DNA of 64,000 bases from Streptomyces sp. NBC_00193 (GTDB lineage Bacteria > Actinomycetota > Actinomycetes > Streptomycetales > Streptomycetaceae). The DNA is taken from assembly GCF_026342735.1 (NCBI RefSeq), contig NZ_JAPEMM010000001.1, forward strand, positions 124,001-188,000, given 5' to 3'. Below, one piece after another: positions 32,727 through 41,965 of this stretch (position 1 is the stretch's first letter; each line of letters begins with the position of its first letter). A program made the position numbers and the translations under genes. The notes under the pieces were generated by a model. The model had not been told where the DNA came from and made no database searches. It saw nothing but the letters and a program-made list of their open reading frames with translations.

Positions 32727-34142
32727 ATGCAACAGCCACGTGACCCCCACGAGATACCTCCCGGCTGCCCCGCGCACGGGAACGTCCAGATGTACGGCCC
32801 TTCGTTCGGAGCCGACCCCGAAAGCCACTACGCACAGCTGCGCGCGTACGGTCCCAGCGCGCCCGTGGACATCGCCCCCGACGTCCAGGTCGAACTCGTC
32901 ACGAGCTACGACGCCGCCCTGTACATCCTGCAGAACCCCGCCTCCTTCGTACGCGACTCCCGACGCTGGAACGCGCTGAACGAAGGCCGCGTACCGGCCG
33001 ACAGCCCGGCCCTGCCGATGATGAGCTACCGCCCCAACGCCCTTCTCAGTGACGGCGCCGCACACGCCCGGCTGCGGCGGGCCGTCACGGACAGTCTCGC
33101 CACGGTCAACGAGCACCAGCTCATCCGGCAGACCCAGCAGTCCGCCAACTACCTGATCAGCCAGTTCAGTACCGACATCCGCGGCCATGCCGAGCTGATG
33201 GCCGAGTACGCCCAGCCGCTGCCCCTGCTGGTCTTCAGCGAGCTCTTCGGCTGCCCGCCCGAGATCGGCGACCGCGTGATCGCCGGGATCAGCGGCCTCT
33301 TCGAGGGAACCCCCGGGTCCGACGAGGTGCTCGGCGGGGCGCTCATGGAGCTCATCGCCCTCAAGCGGCGGCGCCCGACGGACGACCTGACGACGCGCCT
33401 GATGGAGCACTCGGCCGAGCTGAGCGACGAGGAGGTGCTGCACCAGCTGGTCACCCTGCTCTCCGGCGGCACCGCGCCGCTGGCCGCGGCCATCGGCACC
33501 AGCACCGCCCTGTACCTCGGGGAGGACTGGCAGCTCGGGCTCCCGGTCGAGGACGCGATCTCCCAGACCCTCTGGAACTACGCACCGATCTCCAACTACG
33601 CGGCCCACTACCCGACGCACGACGTCGAGCTCGGCGGCAGGGTGCTCCGGGCGAACGACCCGATCCTCATCTCGTTCGCCGCGGCCAATACCGACCCGAA
33701 GCTGACCGAGCACCGGGAACAGCTCAGCGCGAAGGCGCACTTGGCCTTCGGAGCGGGACCGCACGCCTGCCCCGCCAAGGACCCGGCCTTCATGATCGCC
33801 GTGACTGCCGTCGAGACGCTGCTCAACCAGCTTCACGACGTGGAGCTGCGCGTCCCGTTCAAGTCGCTCACCTGGGCGCCGATTCCGTGGAGCCGCTCGC
33901 TGGTCACCCTCCCGATCCGTTTCACCCCGAAGGCCGTCGCGCAGGGAGCCGGGCCGGCCGCGTCGGCCGGATCCGGCGCTTCCGCCTGGTCGGCGGGGTC
34001 GAACGGGAGCCAGGCGCCCCAGCAGCAGGCAGCCGCCCCCGCGCCCTCCCACGCCGGCCCCTCGGGTACGCACGCCGCTGCCGCGCCGCAGCCCAAGGGC
34101 GGCCTGTTCAGCCGCTTCCTGGCCTGGACCAGAGGCGAATGA
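32727..34142 (+). CDS. cvnE: CvnE-like cytochrome P450
   Basis: A 471-residue P450 as the fifth conservon gene. The heme loop is FGAGPHACPAKDPA (about 337-350), with Cys ligand but Ala for the usual Gly after CP. The I-helix has LLSGGTAPLAAAI (about 247-259), without the acid-alcohol (D/E-T) pair needed for normal oxygen activation. ExxR is not evident in its standard place (QTLWNYAPI at the K-helix). Other CvnE-type P450s are similarly odd. This suggests a non-classical or sensing role rather than hydroxylation. A roughly 70-residue Ala/Gly/Ser/Gln/Pro tail ends in a basic aromatic patch (FSRFLAWTRGE) that could touch the membrane. Confidence 0.88.
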   Translation: MQQPRDPHEIPPGCPAHGNVQMYGPSFGADPESHYAQLRAYGPSAPVDIAPDVQVELVTSYDAALYILQNPASFVRDSRRWNALNEGRVPADSPALPMMSYRPNALLSDGAAHARLRRAVTDSLATVNEHQLIRQTQQSANYLISQFSTDIRGHAELMAEYAQPLPLLVFSELFGCPPEIGDRVIAGISGLFEGTPGSDEVLGGALMELIALKRRRPTDDLTTRLMEHSAELSDEEVLHQLVTLLSGGTAPLAAAIGTSTALYLGEDWQLGLPVEDAISQTLWNYAPISNYAAHYPTHDVELGGRVLRANDPILISFAAANTDPKLTEHREQLSAKAHLAFGAGPHACPAKDPAFMIAVTAVETLLNQLHDVELRVPFKSLTWAPIPWSRSLVTLPIRFTPKAVAQGAGPAASAGSGASAWSAGSNGSQAPQQQAAAPAPSHAGPSGTHAAAAPQPKGGLFSRFLAWTRGE

Positions 34143-34301
34143 TCACGTTGGCTACGGCCGGTGGGCAGGCCGCCCCCGCACCGTCTCGGCCTGTTCCACC
34201 GCACCGCCCCGCTCGACCGGCACGCGGGGGCTGAGACGGCAGGGCGCCCGGGCACGTCGCCTCGGTACCATCCTGCACTCGGCAGAAGAAGGAAGTCTTT
34301 C

Positions 34302-36269
34302 GTGAGCAGCAGCGGTTCCGCCGGGCGGGTGCGGCCTCCCCGGCCCGGCGATCCGGGGAGGATCGGCCCGTACCGGGTCATCGGCCGGCTCGGTGAGGGC
34401 GGCATGGGAACCGTCCATGCCGCCCTCACCCCGGACGGGGTGAAGGTGGCGGTGAAGGTCATCCACCCGGCGCAGGCCGAGGACCCGGAGTTCCGGGCCA
34501 GGTTCCGCCGCGAGGTCGCCCTGTCGTCCCGGGTCCAGGGCCCGTGCCTCCTGCCGCTGCTCGCCGCCGACCCGGAGGCCGCCGCCCCGTGGCTGGCCTC
34601 GGAGTTCGCGCCCGGTCCGACCCTGAGCGAGCACCTGGCCGCTCTCGGCCCGCTCACGGGCGGCTCCCGGCACGCCTTCGCCACCGGTACCGCGCAGGCG
34701 CTGGCCGCGATCCATCGGGCGGGCGTGGTGCACCGGGACGTGAAGCCGCAGAACGTCATCCTCAGCCCGTCCGGGCCCCGGGTCCTGGACTTCGGCATCG
34801 CCCACGCGGTCGACGGCACGTCGGTGACCCGGACCGGCGTCATGACCGGCACTCCCGGCTGGATCAGCCCCGAGCAGTACCGCACCGGGACGGCGGGGCC
34901 GGCCGGGGACGTGTTCGCCTGGGGCGCGCTCGTCGCCTACGCCTCGACGGGCCGGCTCCCGTTCGGCACGGGAGCCCCCGACGTGGTCGCCTTCCGCGTC
35001 ATGGCGGGCGAGGCCGAACTCACCGGCGTACCCGAAGGACTCCGGGAGATCGTGGCGCGGGCCCTTTCGAAGGAGCCCGGCGAACGGCCGACGGCAGCCG
35101 AGGCGGCCGACGCGTGCGCCACCCTGCTGTCCGCGCAGGCCACCCAGGTCCTCGCGCCCGGTGGCGCGCCCACCCTGGTCGGCGACCTCATCGCCGCCGA
35201 GTGGCACATGCCCGCGCCGGACGACCCGTCGTGGTACGCCCCGGCCGCAGCGTCCCGGACGCGGACCCTGACTGTTGTGGCCCTGGCCGCGGCCCTGGTG
35301 GGCGGACTGGGCGGCGGCATCGCGGCGTTCGTCACGAACGAGGACGGCGGCGGACCGCGCGGCGCGACCCGGGCGGCATCGGCGACGGCGGCAGCCGCGA
35401 CGGCAGTGCATCCGGCGCCGGGCAGCAGCGCGAGCCCGGCCGGGAACGCCACGCGCCAGGGCGGGCCCGCGAAGGAGACCGGCACCGGGACCGGTTCGGG
35501 GGAGGCCTCCATCGCCACGTGGAGGGAGTCCCGCCCCGGCCGGACGGCGGCCGAGACCGACACCTACGGAGCGATGGGCACGGGAGCCTGGCTGGACCCC
35601 GTGGCCTATCCCGACGCCGAGAACGGCACCCTCACCTTCCACCAGGAGCGGAAGGAGGTGTACGTCGCCATGGGCGGCAGCGGCGGCGGGCTTCCTCCCG
35701 TAGCGGTCCAGGAGATCGCCCAACTGGCCTGCCTGGGACTGCGGGACCTCGTCCGCATCTATCCCGACTACCCCTACACCGACTACGTGATCGTGGACAC
35801 CGCGCGCGCGGGCGGACCCGGGATCGTGTGGGAGGACGATTTCCGCACCAACCCCACCTGCACCACCTCCGTGACCCAGCGGACCGACGACTGGCGTCCC
35901 GGGCAGCCCGGCCTGGCGCGGGCCCAGGTCCCCAGCAGCGACCGCGAGGAGATCCGCGTCGCCACCGACGCCGTCGCCGGCATCTTCGCGCGGTGGCCCG
36001 ACGGCTCCCTCGGCCACCACAACACGAGCGCCGGATACGACCCCGAGGGCCGCGCCCTGTACGTGTGGGTGAAGAGGCCCGACTGGGACGGCGCCACGCG
36101 CGCGAGCTGGGCCCGTATCGCCGCTTCCGCCGTCTGCCGGAGCCTGCGCGCCCAGGCCGCCGGCTCCGCGAACTGGCCCTACACCCGGTGGGCCGCCGTC
36201 ATCACCGCCGAGGACGGCACGGCCCGGGAGTTCATGTCCTCGGGCACCCTCGCGGACTGCCCTGCCTGA
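34302..36269 (+). CDS. Transmembrane Ser/Thr protein kinase
   Basis: About 655 residues from the GTG at 34,302 (AAGGAAG, 6-bp spacing); a longer frame from 34,161 has no such site. The kinase domain (about 23-290) shows GEGGMGTVHAA as the glycine loop, VAVKVI with the Lys, HRDVKPQN (about 144-151), DFGIAH and GTPGWISPEQY. One membrane helix (about 321-343) leads to an exported domain of about 310 residues with a conserved-looking Cys set (LACLGL, PTCTTS, AVCRSL, ADCPA), probably two disulfides. The extracellular part is of unknown fold. It follows the conservon by 160 bp. Its stop codon shares TGATCA with the stop of the convergent gene. Confidence 0.9.
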   Translation: MSSSGSAGRVRPPRPGDPGRIGPYRVIGRLGEGGMGTVHAALTPDGVKVAVKVIHPAQAEDPEFRARFRREVALSSRVQGPCLLPLLAADPEAAAPWLASEFAPGPTLSEHLAALGPLTGGSRHAFATGTAQALAAIHRAGVVHRDVKPQNVILSPSGPRVLDFGIAHAVDGTSVTRTGVMTGTPGWISPEQYRTGTAGPAGDVFAWGALVAYASTGRLPFGTGAPDVVAFRVMAGEAELTGVPEGLREIVARALSKEPGERPTAAEAADACATLLSAQATQVLAPGGAPTLVGDLIAAEWHMPAPDDPSWYAPAAASRTRTLTVVALAAALVGGLGGGIAAFVTNEDGGGPRGATRAASATAAAATAVHPAPGSSASPAGNATRQGGPAKETGTGTGSGEASIATWRESRPGRTAAETDTYGAMGTGAWLDPVAYPDAENGTLTFHQERKEVYVAMGGSGGGLPPVAVQEIAQLACLGLRDLVRIYPDYPYTDYVIVDTARAGGPGIVWEDDFRTNPTCTTSVTQRTDDWRPGQPGLARAQVPSSDREEIRVATDAVAGIFARWPDGSLGHHNTSAGYDPEGRALYVWVKRPDWDGATRASWARIAASAVCRSLRAQAAGSANWPYTRWAAVITAEDGTAREFMSSGTLADCPA

Positions 36270-39200
36270 TCAGCCGTCGAGGGCAGCCGTGATCCGTTCG
36301 AGGATCTCCGCGTAGAGGGAGCGCTTGTCGGGGCGGGCGTGCACGGCGGCGCGTCTGAGCGCCGGGACCGCCGGCGCGCCCATGGCGACGAGTCCCTCGG
36401 CCGCGGCCCTGCGGACGACCGGGTGGGCGTGCTCCAGCAGGCCGGTCATCGCGGGGATCGCGGGTGTCCAGGTCGCGTGGCAGAGGGTACGGATCGCCGT
36501 GCGCACCAGGTCCGGCTGGGGATCGTGCAGCAGGATCGAGGTGTGGTGGAGGTAGGTCTGACGGTCCAGCACGGCCCGCGAGGTCCGGTGGGCGTGCAGA
36601 CGGACCTTGGGCCTGGGGTGGTGCAGCAAGGTGCCGATCAGGTCCCGCAGGCCGGGGTCGGGGTCGGGGTCCGCGTCCGGGCCGCCGTGCCCCTCGGAGA
36701 GTCGCGTGAGTGCTTGGCGCACCTGTACCGGGTCACCCGTGCGGGCCAGGTCCAACAGCTGTTGCCGGGAGGGGGATTGGTACGCCGCCTCAGACGCGGC
36801 CGGGCCGCGGTCGCGGAGCGCCGCCAGCGCGGCGGCGTCCTCCTGCGCGGTGTCCGGGCGGCGCAGCGGACCGTCCACGAGGTCCAGGGTGTCGGCGAGG
36901 TCGTCGCGTCCTTCGGCGCGCAGCCGTCGGCAGGTCCGCGTCATCGCGGGGGTGCGCAGCAGGGGACGCCCGCCGAGCAGGTCGAGGAACCCCCAGGCGC
37001 CTGCGTCGAGACGTTCCGCGAGCCGCTCCGCCAGCACGTCGGCGGGGACCCGGCCCAGCGCCCGCCGGGCCGCGGAGCTGCCGGACGGCGGATCGTGCTC
37101 CCACCATTCGAGCAGCAGCGGGACCAGCGGCTCCAGGTCCGACGGGCCGAGGTCGCTCGCCACGAGGGCGACCCTGTCGTGCAGGATGCCGTCCGCGCGG
37201 AGTTCCTCCTCCTCGATCGCGCCCCATGCGCGGACCAGGCCTTCGCCGACGGGTACGTCGACAGCGCCCCGGAGGAACGCGCGGAGCACGGGGAGCCCGC
37301 AGTCGAGCTCGGGCCATGCGAGGAGCGCGAGGGCCGCGGTGTGCCGGCGGTCCGGCGCGGGTGCCTGCAGCATGGCCAGCAGGCGGTCCCGCAATGCCGC
37401 CGAACGGGGCTGGTCGAGGTCGTCGATGCGCACGGTCCGCGGGTGCGGAGCCTTGGCGCGGGCGGTTTCGGCGATGGTCCACGGGGGTGCGTCGAGGGGC
37501 TGGATCTCCGTCATCCAGTCGACGAGGGCGACGCGGACCTCGGGTCCGGCCGAAACGTGGACGTCGATCAGCGCGGCCAGACGGTCCCGGGAGCCTCGGG
37601 CTCGGGCTCCGGCTTGGGCTTCGCCTTCGCCTTCACCTTCGCCTTGGTCTTGGTCTTGGTCTTGGACGCCGTCGTACTGGCGGCAGCGTCGGCGGAACTC
37701 CTCCAGGGCGCCCGGTGTTCGCACCGCGGCCTCCAGCTCGGCGCGCCAGGCCTCGGCCGCGGCTTCGGCTTCGGCCTGCGTGGTGGCCGCGGTGGCCGCG
37801 GTGGCCGCAGTGGCCGCAGTGGCCGTAGTGGTCGCGGGAGACTGCGGGACGGCGAACGCGTCCCGCAGCACGGCGGTCTCGGCCTGCTGCGGGACAGCGC
37901 CCGACCGGGCGCATTCCAGGGCCTGTTCGAGGTCGGCGCGGACCAGTACCGCGTCGAGGCTCCGCAGCAGCGTCAGTGTGGACGGGCCGTCCGCAGGGGC
38001 GCGGGGCAGTGCGCGTACCGCCACGGCGACGGTCTGCTTCTCGACCGCGGGCAGGGTCGGTGCGATCGCTTCGAGTACCGCCATGAGGCCGTGCCGGTCC
38101 TCCGCCGGGGCCTCGGCGAGCCCGTCGAGCAGGACCGCGGTGGACCGCGCGAAGGCTGCGAGTTCCCCGGCCGTCCAGGGCGCGGGGCAGAGCCGGAGCG
38201 TGAGCCGCAGGACGGCAGCTCGCTCGGCGGGTTCGCAGGCGGCCAGCCGCAGCCAGTCCGGCAGCAGGTGCCGTAGCTCCCGCAGCCGGAAGGGGCGCAG
38301 CGGCTCGTGCCGCGCGGTGAGGCGCAGCGCGGTCGGGGCGTGCCAGCCCTCCGCCACCAGGGCGTCGACATCGCGTTGCGCTCCGGTGTCCGCCGCCGAC
38401 CGGGGTGCGGCGGCCGTGGTGATCCCGTGCCGGGCCAGGGCCGTGGACAGGCCCTCGACCGTCCCGGAGGCGAGGCCGACGCGACCGCTCGCCACCAGGG
38501 CGAGCAGGGTCGGTGCGACCCGTGACGCCTGCTCGTCCAGGGCGAGGACCGAGCGCACCGGCAGGGCGCCGTCGAGGCCTGCCAGCAGCAGTTCGCGGGT
38601 ACGGCCGTGGTCGCTGTGCTCGGCCGCGGCGAGGACGGTCGCCGGGTACGCGTCGCCGAGGACGGCGCGCAACGCCTCGATGAGGGTGCCGCGCAGGCCC
38701 GGATTGTCGTGGCGTCCGAGCCAGGAGAGCAGCGCCGGTACCGCCACGGGCGTGCCCGCGCCGACCAGGACCTGCGCGGCGGTCTTCTTGACGTTCATGT
38801 TCGGGTGGCCGAGACATGCGGCGATCGCGGTGGCGGCCCAGCGGGCCCGCGCGTGGCCGAGGGCGAGGAGCGCCTGCCGGACGGTCTGGATGTCCTGGGC
38901 GGTGGTCAGCGTGATCAGCGTCGCCGACAGGGCCTGCGCATCGTCCCCGGTGGCCTCGCGGGCGAGGAGCGCGATCACGTGCTTGCGCACGTGCCGGTCG
39001 CGGTGCCGCAGCAGGCGGTGCACCCGCGCACGGGTGCCCGCGTAGGGGGCTCGGAGCAGGAGTTCGAGCAGGACCGTCTGTTCGCCGCTCGACAGTCCGG
39101 GCCGGTCCAGCAGATCGAGCGCCAGGGTCGCGACGAGAGCGTGGCCCGCCTCCTGCGGGGTCTGCGCGTCGAGCAGGCAGGCCGGCCTGATGCGTCCCCG

Positions 39201-41138
39201 CTCGTGGAGCCGGCGGCCCAGGCCGTGTACGGCGTCCAGGATCTCCTGGGGGACCGCAGGCTCCCCGGGATGCTGTCGGGCCGGCTCCCACGGCTGCGGT
39301 GCGGCCTGCTCCACGCCGTCGAGACGCGGGGCGGCTGCGCCCGGTTCCCGGGACGCCGCCAGCTCGGCCACGACGCGCAGCAGCAGGTCCGCGATGACCG
39401 GCAGCGTGCCCGCGCCGCCGTGTGCGGCCAGTCGGCACAGTGCGGCCACCGGCTGGTCCGGGTCCAGATGGGAGCTCAGGAGGGCCAGTTCCCGCTCGTC
39501 CGGACCGCCGAGGTCCGCCGCGATGCGCGTCGGCAGATCGGCGGGATCGAGGCGGTCGAGAAGGGCACTCCGCCGTGACGGATCGTCCGTCAGGTGCCAC
39601 AGCACCTCGAGCGCGCGGTGGCGTACGGCGCGGAGATGCGGGGCGATCCCTGCCGCGCCGTCCTCCGTCTCCCCCGCGCTGTCCTCCGTCTCCCCCGCGG
39701 TGTCCTCCGTCTCTCCCGCGGTGTCCTCCGTCTCTCCCGCGCCGTCCTCCGCGACGAGGCCGAGCCCTTCCCTCAGCGCCGCCGTCGTCCGGTGCCCGCC
39801 GATGGCCTCCAGCGCGTCCAGGGCCGCTGCGGGCGCCGAGGGCAGGAGGGCGATCACGGCGTCCTCGGCATCCGCGTGGCGCAGCGCACGGATCGCGTCG
39901 AGGAACGGCCCCGGCGCGGGAGCCGAGGGGAGGACCCGGGTGACGGCGTCCCCGATCTCCAGGTCCTGCGCCCCCTGTCCGGCCAGGGCGACCAGCAGGG
40001 CGAGTCGCCGCGGCCAGCTCGGGTCGCCTGCATCCGCGTCGGCCAGGACGCGGAGCGTCTCGTGGCGGCAGGTGAACAGGATCGTCGCGACCTCGTGGGG
40101 CGGAACCGAGTGATCGGCCAGCGCCAGGCCGATGACGGCCGGGACGTGCGGAGCCTCCGGGAAGTGCCCGCGCCGGTGGAGCCCGCGCAGGCAGGTCACG
40201 GCGGGTGCTCCGAACAGCAGCGGGTCCCGTGCGGCGATCTCCGTCAGTGCGCCGATGTCGCCGCGGTCCGCCAGATCGCCGAGCCGTTCCATCGCCCGAC
40301 GGCGAAGGCCCGGCGGCAGATCCGGATCGTCGATGACCTGCCGGAGCAGGCCGCGGTGTCCGTGGTGGGCCGCGGCCGTGAGCGCGGCATCGGCGGTCCC
40401 GGGCCGAGTGAGCGCCGACGCGACGGTGAGGAAGGGCGACAGCCGCCCCGCCGGCAGGGGCTCCAACGCCGCCCAGGGCTCGGTGAGTTCCTCCAGCGCG
40501 GCGGCGGCGACGGCCGGGCTGCCGCTGCCGAGCAGCCCGATCACGTGGGCGCGTACCCGTACGGGGGCCAGCAGGCCGGCGTGCAGTGCCTGCCGGGCCA
40601 GCCGCAGCCCCTCCCCCTGCACCACCGGGTCGCCGCTGCCCACCAGCTCGTCCACGAGCTGCTCGGGCCGGTGCGCTCCGGTGGCGGTCGTCTCCCGCAG
40701 GGCCTGGTAGAGCAGTTCGCCCGGGGGCTCCTTCCGGATCACCGCGGGCTCGTTCAGGATCTCGGCGCGCAGCCAGGCGATCCGTACGCGTACCGGCAGC
40801 CCGGCCGTACGCCACGCCGGGCGGCGGTGTTCCAGGACGTACGGGCCGAGTCGTTCGTGGAGCCGGGCCAGGAGGAGCGCCTCCTCCGGCGGGCCCTCCA
40901 CCGACACCGGCAGCAGCCCCGCGAGCTCGGCCGTCTCGCGCTCGTCGCCCGTCCGGCCCGCGGTGACGCGCTCGGCGAGCAGGGCCAGCCCCAGGTACCG
41001 CAGTCGGGAATCCCCGTGCCGGACGAGGAGCCCGAAGGCGGCCGGCGGGCAGACCTGCGGGTCGAGATGGCGGGCCAGCCAGTCGAGGTCGGCTCGACGC
41101 ACGGCGTCGTGGAGGGGCTTGTCTGCCGGCATCGTCAT
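36270..41138 (-). CDS. Giant HEAT-type repeat protein
   Basis: A 1622-residue cytoplasmic protein, almost wholly alpha-helical. HEAT-like repeat pairs can be seen throughout, for example ALLAREATGDDAQALSATLI, AAIAACLGHPNMNVKKTAAQ, AVRRAAAEGLVAMGAPAVPA and the terminal ALRRAAVHARPDKRSLYAEI. Low-complexity inserts interrupt them: five GETEDTA-type heptads (about 463-495), a run of Ala-Thr triplets, and QDQDQGEGEGE (about 1155-1175). No enzymatic motif is visible, so a scaffold role is likely. Its ATG overlaps the last codon of a LuxR-type HTH remnant (ATGA), suggesting that a regulator and this scaffold once were coupled. The stop abuts that of the Ser/Thr kinase. Confidence 0.8.
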   Translation of the reverse strand: MTMPADKPLHDAVRRADLDWLARHLDPQVCPPAAFGLLVRHGDSRLRYLGLALLAERVTAGRTGDERETAELAGLLPVSVEGPPEEALLLARLHERLGPYVLEHRRPAWRTAGLPVRVRIAWLRAEILNEPAVIRKEPPGELLYQALRETTATGAHRPEQLVDELVGSGDPVVQGEGLRLARQALHAGLLAPVRVRAHVIGLLGSGSPAVAAAALEELTEPWAALEPLPAGRLSPFLTVASALTRPGTADAALTAAAHHGHRGLLRQVIDDPDLPPGLRRRAMERLGDLADRGDIGALTEIAARDPLLFGAPAVTCLRGLHRRGHFPEAPHVPAVIGLALADHSVPPHEVATILFTCRHETLRVLADADAGDPSWPRRLALLVALAGQGAQDLEIGDAVTRVLPSAPAPGPFLDAIRALRHADAEDAVIALLPSAPAAALDALEAIGGHRTTAALREGLGLVAEDGAGETEDTAGETEDTAGETEDSAGETEDGAAGIAPHLRAVRHRALEVLWHLTDDPSRRSALLDRLDPADLPTRIAADLGGPDERELALLSSHLDPDQPVAALCRLAAHGGAGTLPVIADLLLRVVAELAASREPGAAAPRLDGVEQAAPQPWEPARQHPGEPAVPQEILDAVHGLGRRLHERGRIRPACLLDAQTPQEAGHALVATLALDLLDRPGLSSGEQTVLLELLLRAPYAGTRARVHRLLRHRDRHVRKHVIALLAREATGDDAQALSATLITLTTAQDIQTVRQALLALGHARARWAATAIAACLGHPNMNVKKTAAQVLVGAGTPVAVPALLSWLGRHDNPGLRGTLIEALRAVLGDAYPATVLAAAEHSDHGRTRELLLAGLDGALPVRSVLALDEQASRVAPTLLALVASGRVGLASGTVEGLSTALARHGITTAAAPRSAADTGAQRDVDALVAEGWHAPTALRLTARHEPLRPFRLRELRHLLPDWLRLAACEPAERAAVLRLTLRLCPAPWTAGELAAFARSTAVLLDGLAEAPAEDRHGLMAVLEAIAPTLPAVEKQTVAVAVRALPRAPADGPSTLTLLRSLDAVLVRADLEQALECARSGAVPQQAETAVLRDAFAVPQSPATTTATAATAATAATAATTQAEAEAAAEAWRAELEAAVRTPGALEEFRRRCRQYDGVQDQDQDQGEGEGEGEAQAGARARGSRDRLAALIDVHVSAGPEVRVALVDWMTEIQPLDAPPWTIAETARAKAPHPRTVRIDDLDQPRSAALRDRLLAMLQAPAPDRRHTAALALLAWPELDCGLPVLRAFLRGAVDVPVGEGLVRAWGAIEEEELRADGILHDRVALVASDLGPSDLEPLVPLLLEWWEHDPPSGSSAARRALGRVPADVLAERLAERLDAGAWGFLDLLGGRPLLRTPAMTRTCRRLRAEGRDDLADTLDLVDGPLRRPDTAQEDAAALAALRDRGPAASEAAYQSPSRQQLLDLARTGDPVQVRQALTRLSEGHGGPDADPDPDPGLRDLIGTLLHHPRPKVRLHAHRTSRAVLDRQTYLHHTSILLHDPQPDLVRTAIRTLCHATWTPAIPAMTGLLEHAHPVVRRAAAEGLVAMGAPAVPALRRAAVHARPDKRSLYAEILERITAALDG
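37788..37840. repeat. Nine-bp tandem repeats inside the HEAT-repeat gene
   Basis: GGTGGCCGC-type 9-mers (GTGGCCGCG/GTGGCCGCA/GTGGCCGTA) in five to six copies, encoding Ala-Thr-Ala triplets on the complement. A likely site of length variation that keeps frame. Confidence 0.6.
39658..39755. repeat. Twenty-one-bp tandem repeats inside the HEAT-repeat gene
   Basis: About four and a half copies of a 21-bp unit (CCGTCCTCCGTCTCCCCCGCG type) that encode GETEDTA/GETEDSA/GETEDGA heptads on the complement. Confidence 0.7.
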
Positions 41139-41405
41139 CTTCGGATGCTAACCGGGGCGTTCCCGGCGTCACCACCGCGTTTCCGCCGGGCCGCGACGGC
41201 TCCCGCCTGGAAGCGGTTCGCCGCGCCCAGTTGGTCGTGCAGGCGGCTCATCCGGCGCCGCATGGTCCGTACCGACCAGCCCAGCTGGCGCGCTATCGCC
41301 TCGTCCTTCAACCCGCTGACCAGCAGGGCGAGGAGCAGCCTGTCCTCCTCGCCCGGTTCCGCGGAGTCCTCGCCGGGGCCCGTCGGTTCCGGTGGTGCGA
41401 GCAGC
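41135..41405 (-). pseudogene. LuxR-type HTH remnant upstream of the HEAT-repeat gene
   Basis: On the complement the frame encodes DRLLLALLVSGLKDEAIARQ, LGWSVRTMRRRMSRLHDQLG and AANRFQAGAVAA, a LuxR-family HTH like that of the regulator at 55,633-56,667. About 85 codons remain. Going upstream the frame meets a stop near 41,420 and no ATG or GTG, so the N-terminal part is lost. The Asp-box fragment on the other strand begins in the same 20 bp, marking a breakpoint. The stop overlaps the HEAT gene's ATG by 4 bp. Confidence 0.7.
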
Positions 41406-41766
41406 GGTGCACGCCGTCCAGTTCACGGCGGACGCCATGGTCACGGGCGGTCAGGCGATCCGGGTCAGCAAGGACGGCGGCAAGACCTTCACCAAGGCCG
41501 ACACCGGCGCCCTGCGGATCAGCGTCTCCAGCCTCCTCCGGGTCGGCAGCACCCTCTACGCGGGCACCGGCACCCGCTGGACGGACTTCACCCCCACCGG
41601 CGGGCGCGGCGTGCTGCGCTCCACCGACGGCGGGCTGACCTGGCACAACATCTCCCGCTCGATGCCGAACAAGGATGTCCTGTCCCTGGCGGCCTCGCCC
41701 GACGGCCGGTACCTCTTCGCCGGCGTCGACCAGGGCGGCGTCCACCGCCTGGAGCTGGACGACTGA
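41392..41766 (+). pseudogene. Asp-box (BNR/sialidase-like) repeat protein, N-terminally truncated
   Basis: A 124-codon frame that contains two Asp-boxes, SKDGGKTF (about 25-32) and STDGGLTW (about 76-83), each within a beta-propeller blade pattern, and ends in DVLSLAASPDGRYLFAGVDQ and LELDD. Proteins of this type have five to seven blades and a signal peptide; here only two or three blades exist and there is no export signal. It is the 3' end of a longer gene, cut at the breakpoint near 41,395. A strong hairpin follows it. Confidence 0.6.
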
Positions 41767-41816
41767 GGCCGGGGCCCTCGCGGTCCGGGCCGCGACGCTC
41801 CGGGCCGTGACGCTCC

Positions 41817-41859
41817 GGGCCGGTGCGGCCGCCGTACGACAAGGCGGCCGCACCGGCCC
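41817..41859. terminator. Strong hairpin after the Asp-box fragment
   Basis: A perfect 17-bp stem GGGCCGGTGCGGCCGCC (41,817-41,833) with its complement (41,843-41,859) and a 9-nt loop. Two copies of GACGCTCCGGGCCG precede it (from 41,794). Confidence 0.85.
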
Positions 41860-41965
41860 GCTTCCGGGGTCGGCGCGATCTTGACAAGTCTTCATGGGCA
41901 TGACACCTGTGGGTGCTGCACCACTCCCGTCAGCGGCACCACACCCCGAAGGGGGCGATCAGCGC

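Noticed and set aside
37633..41175. A 1,180-residue open frame opposite to or overlapping the HEAT-repeat gene
   Set aside because: Extreme Arg/Gly/Pro composition typical of an out-of-frame reading in high GC; the parallel frame has coherent HEAT repeats and a stop coupled to its neighbour.
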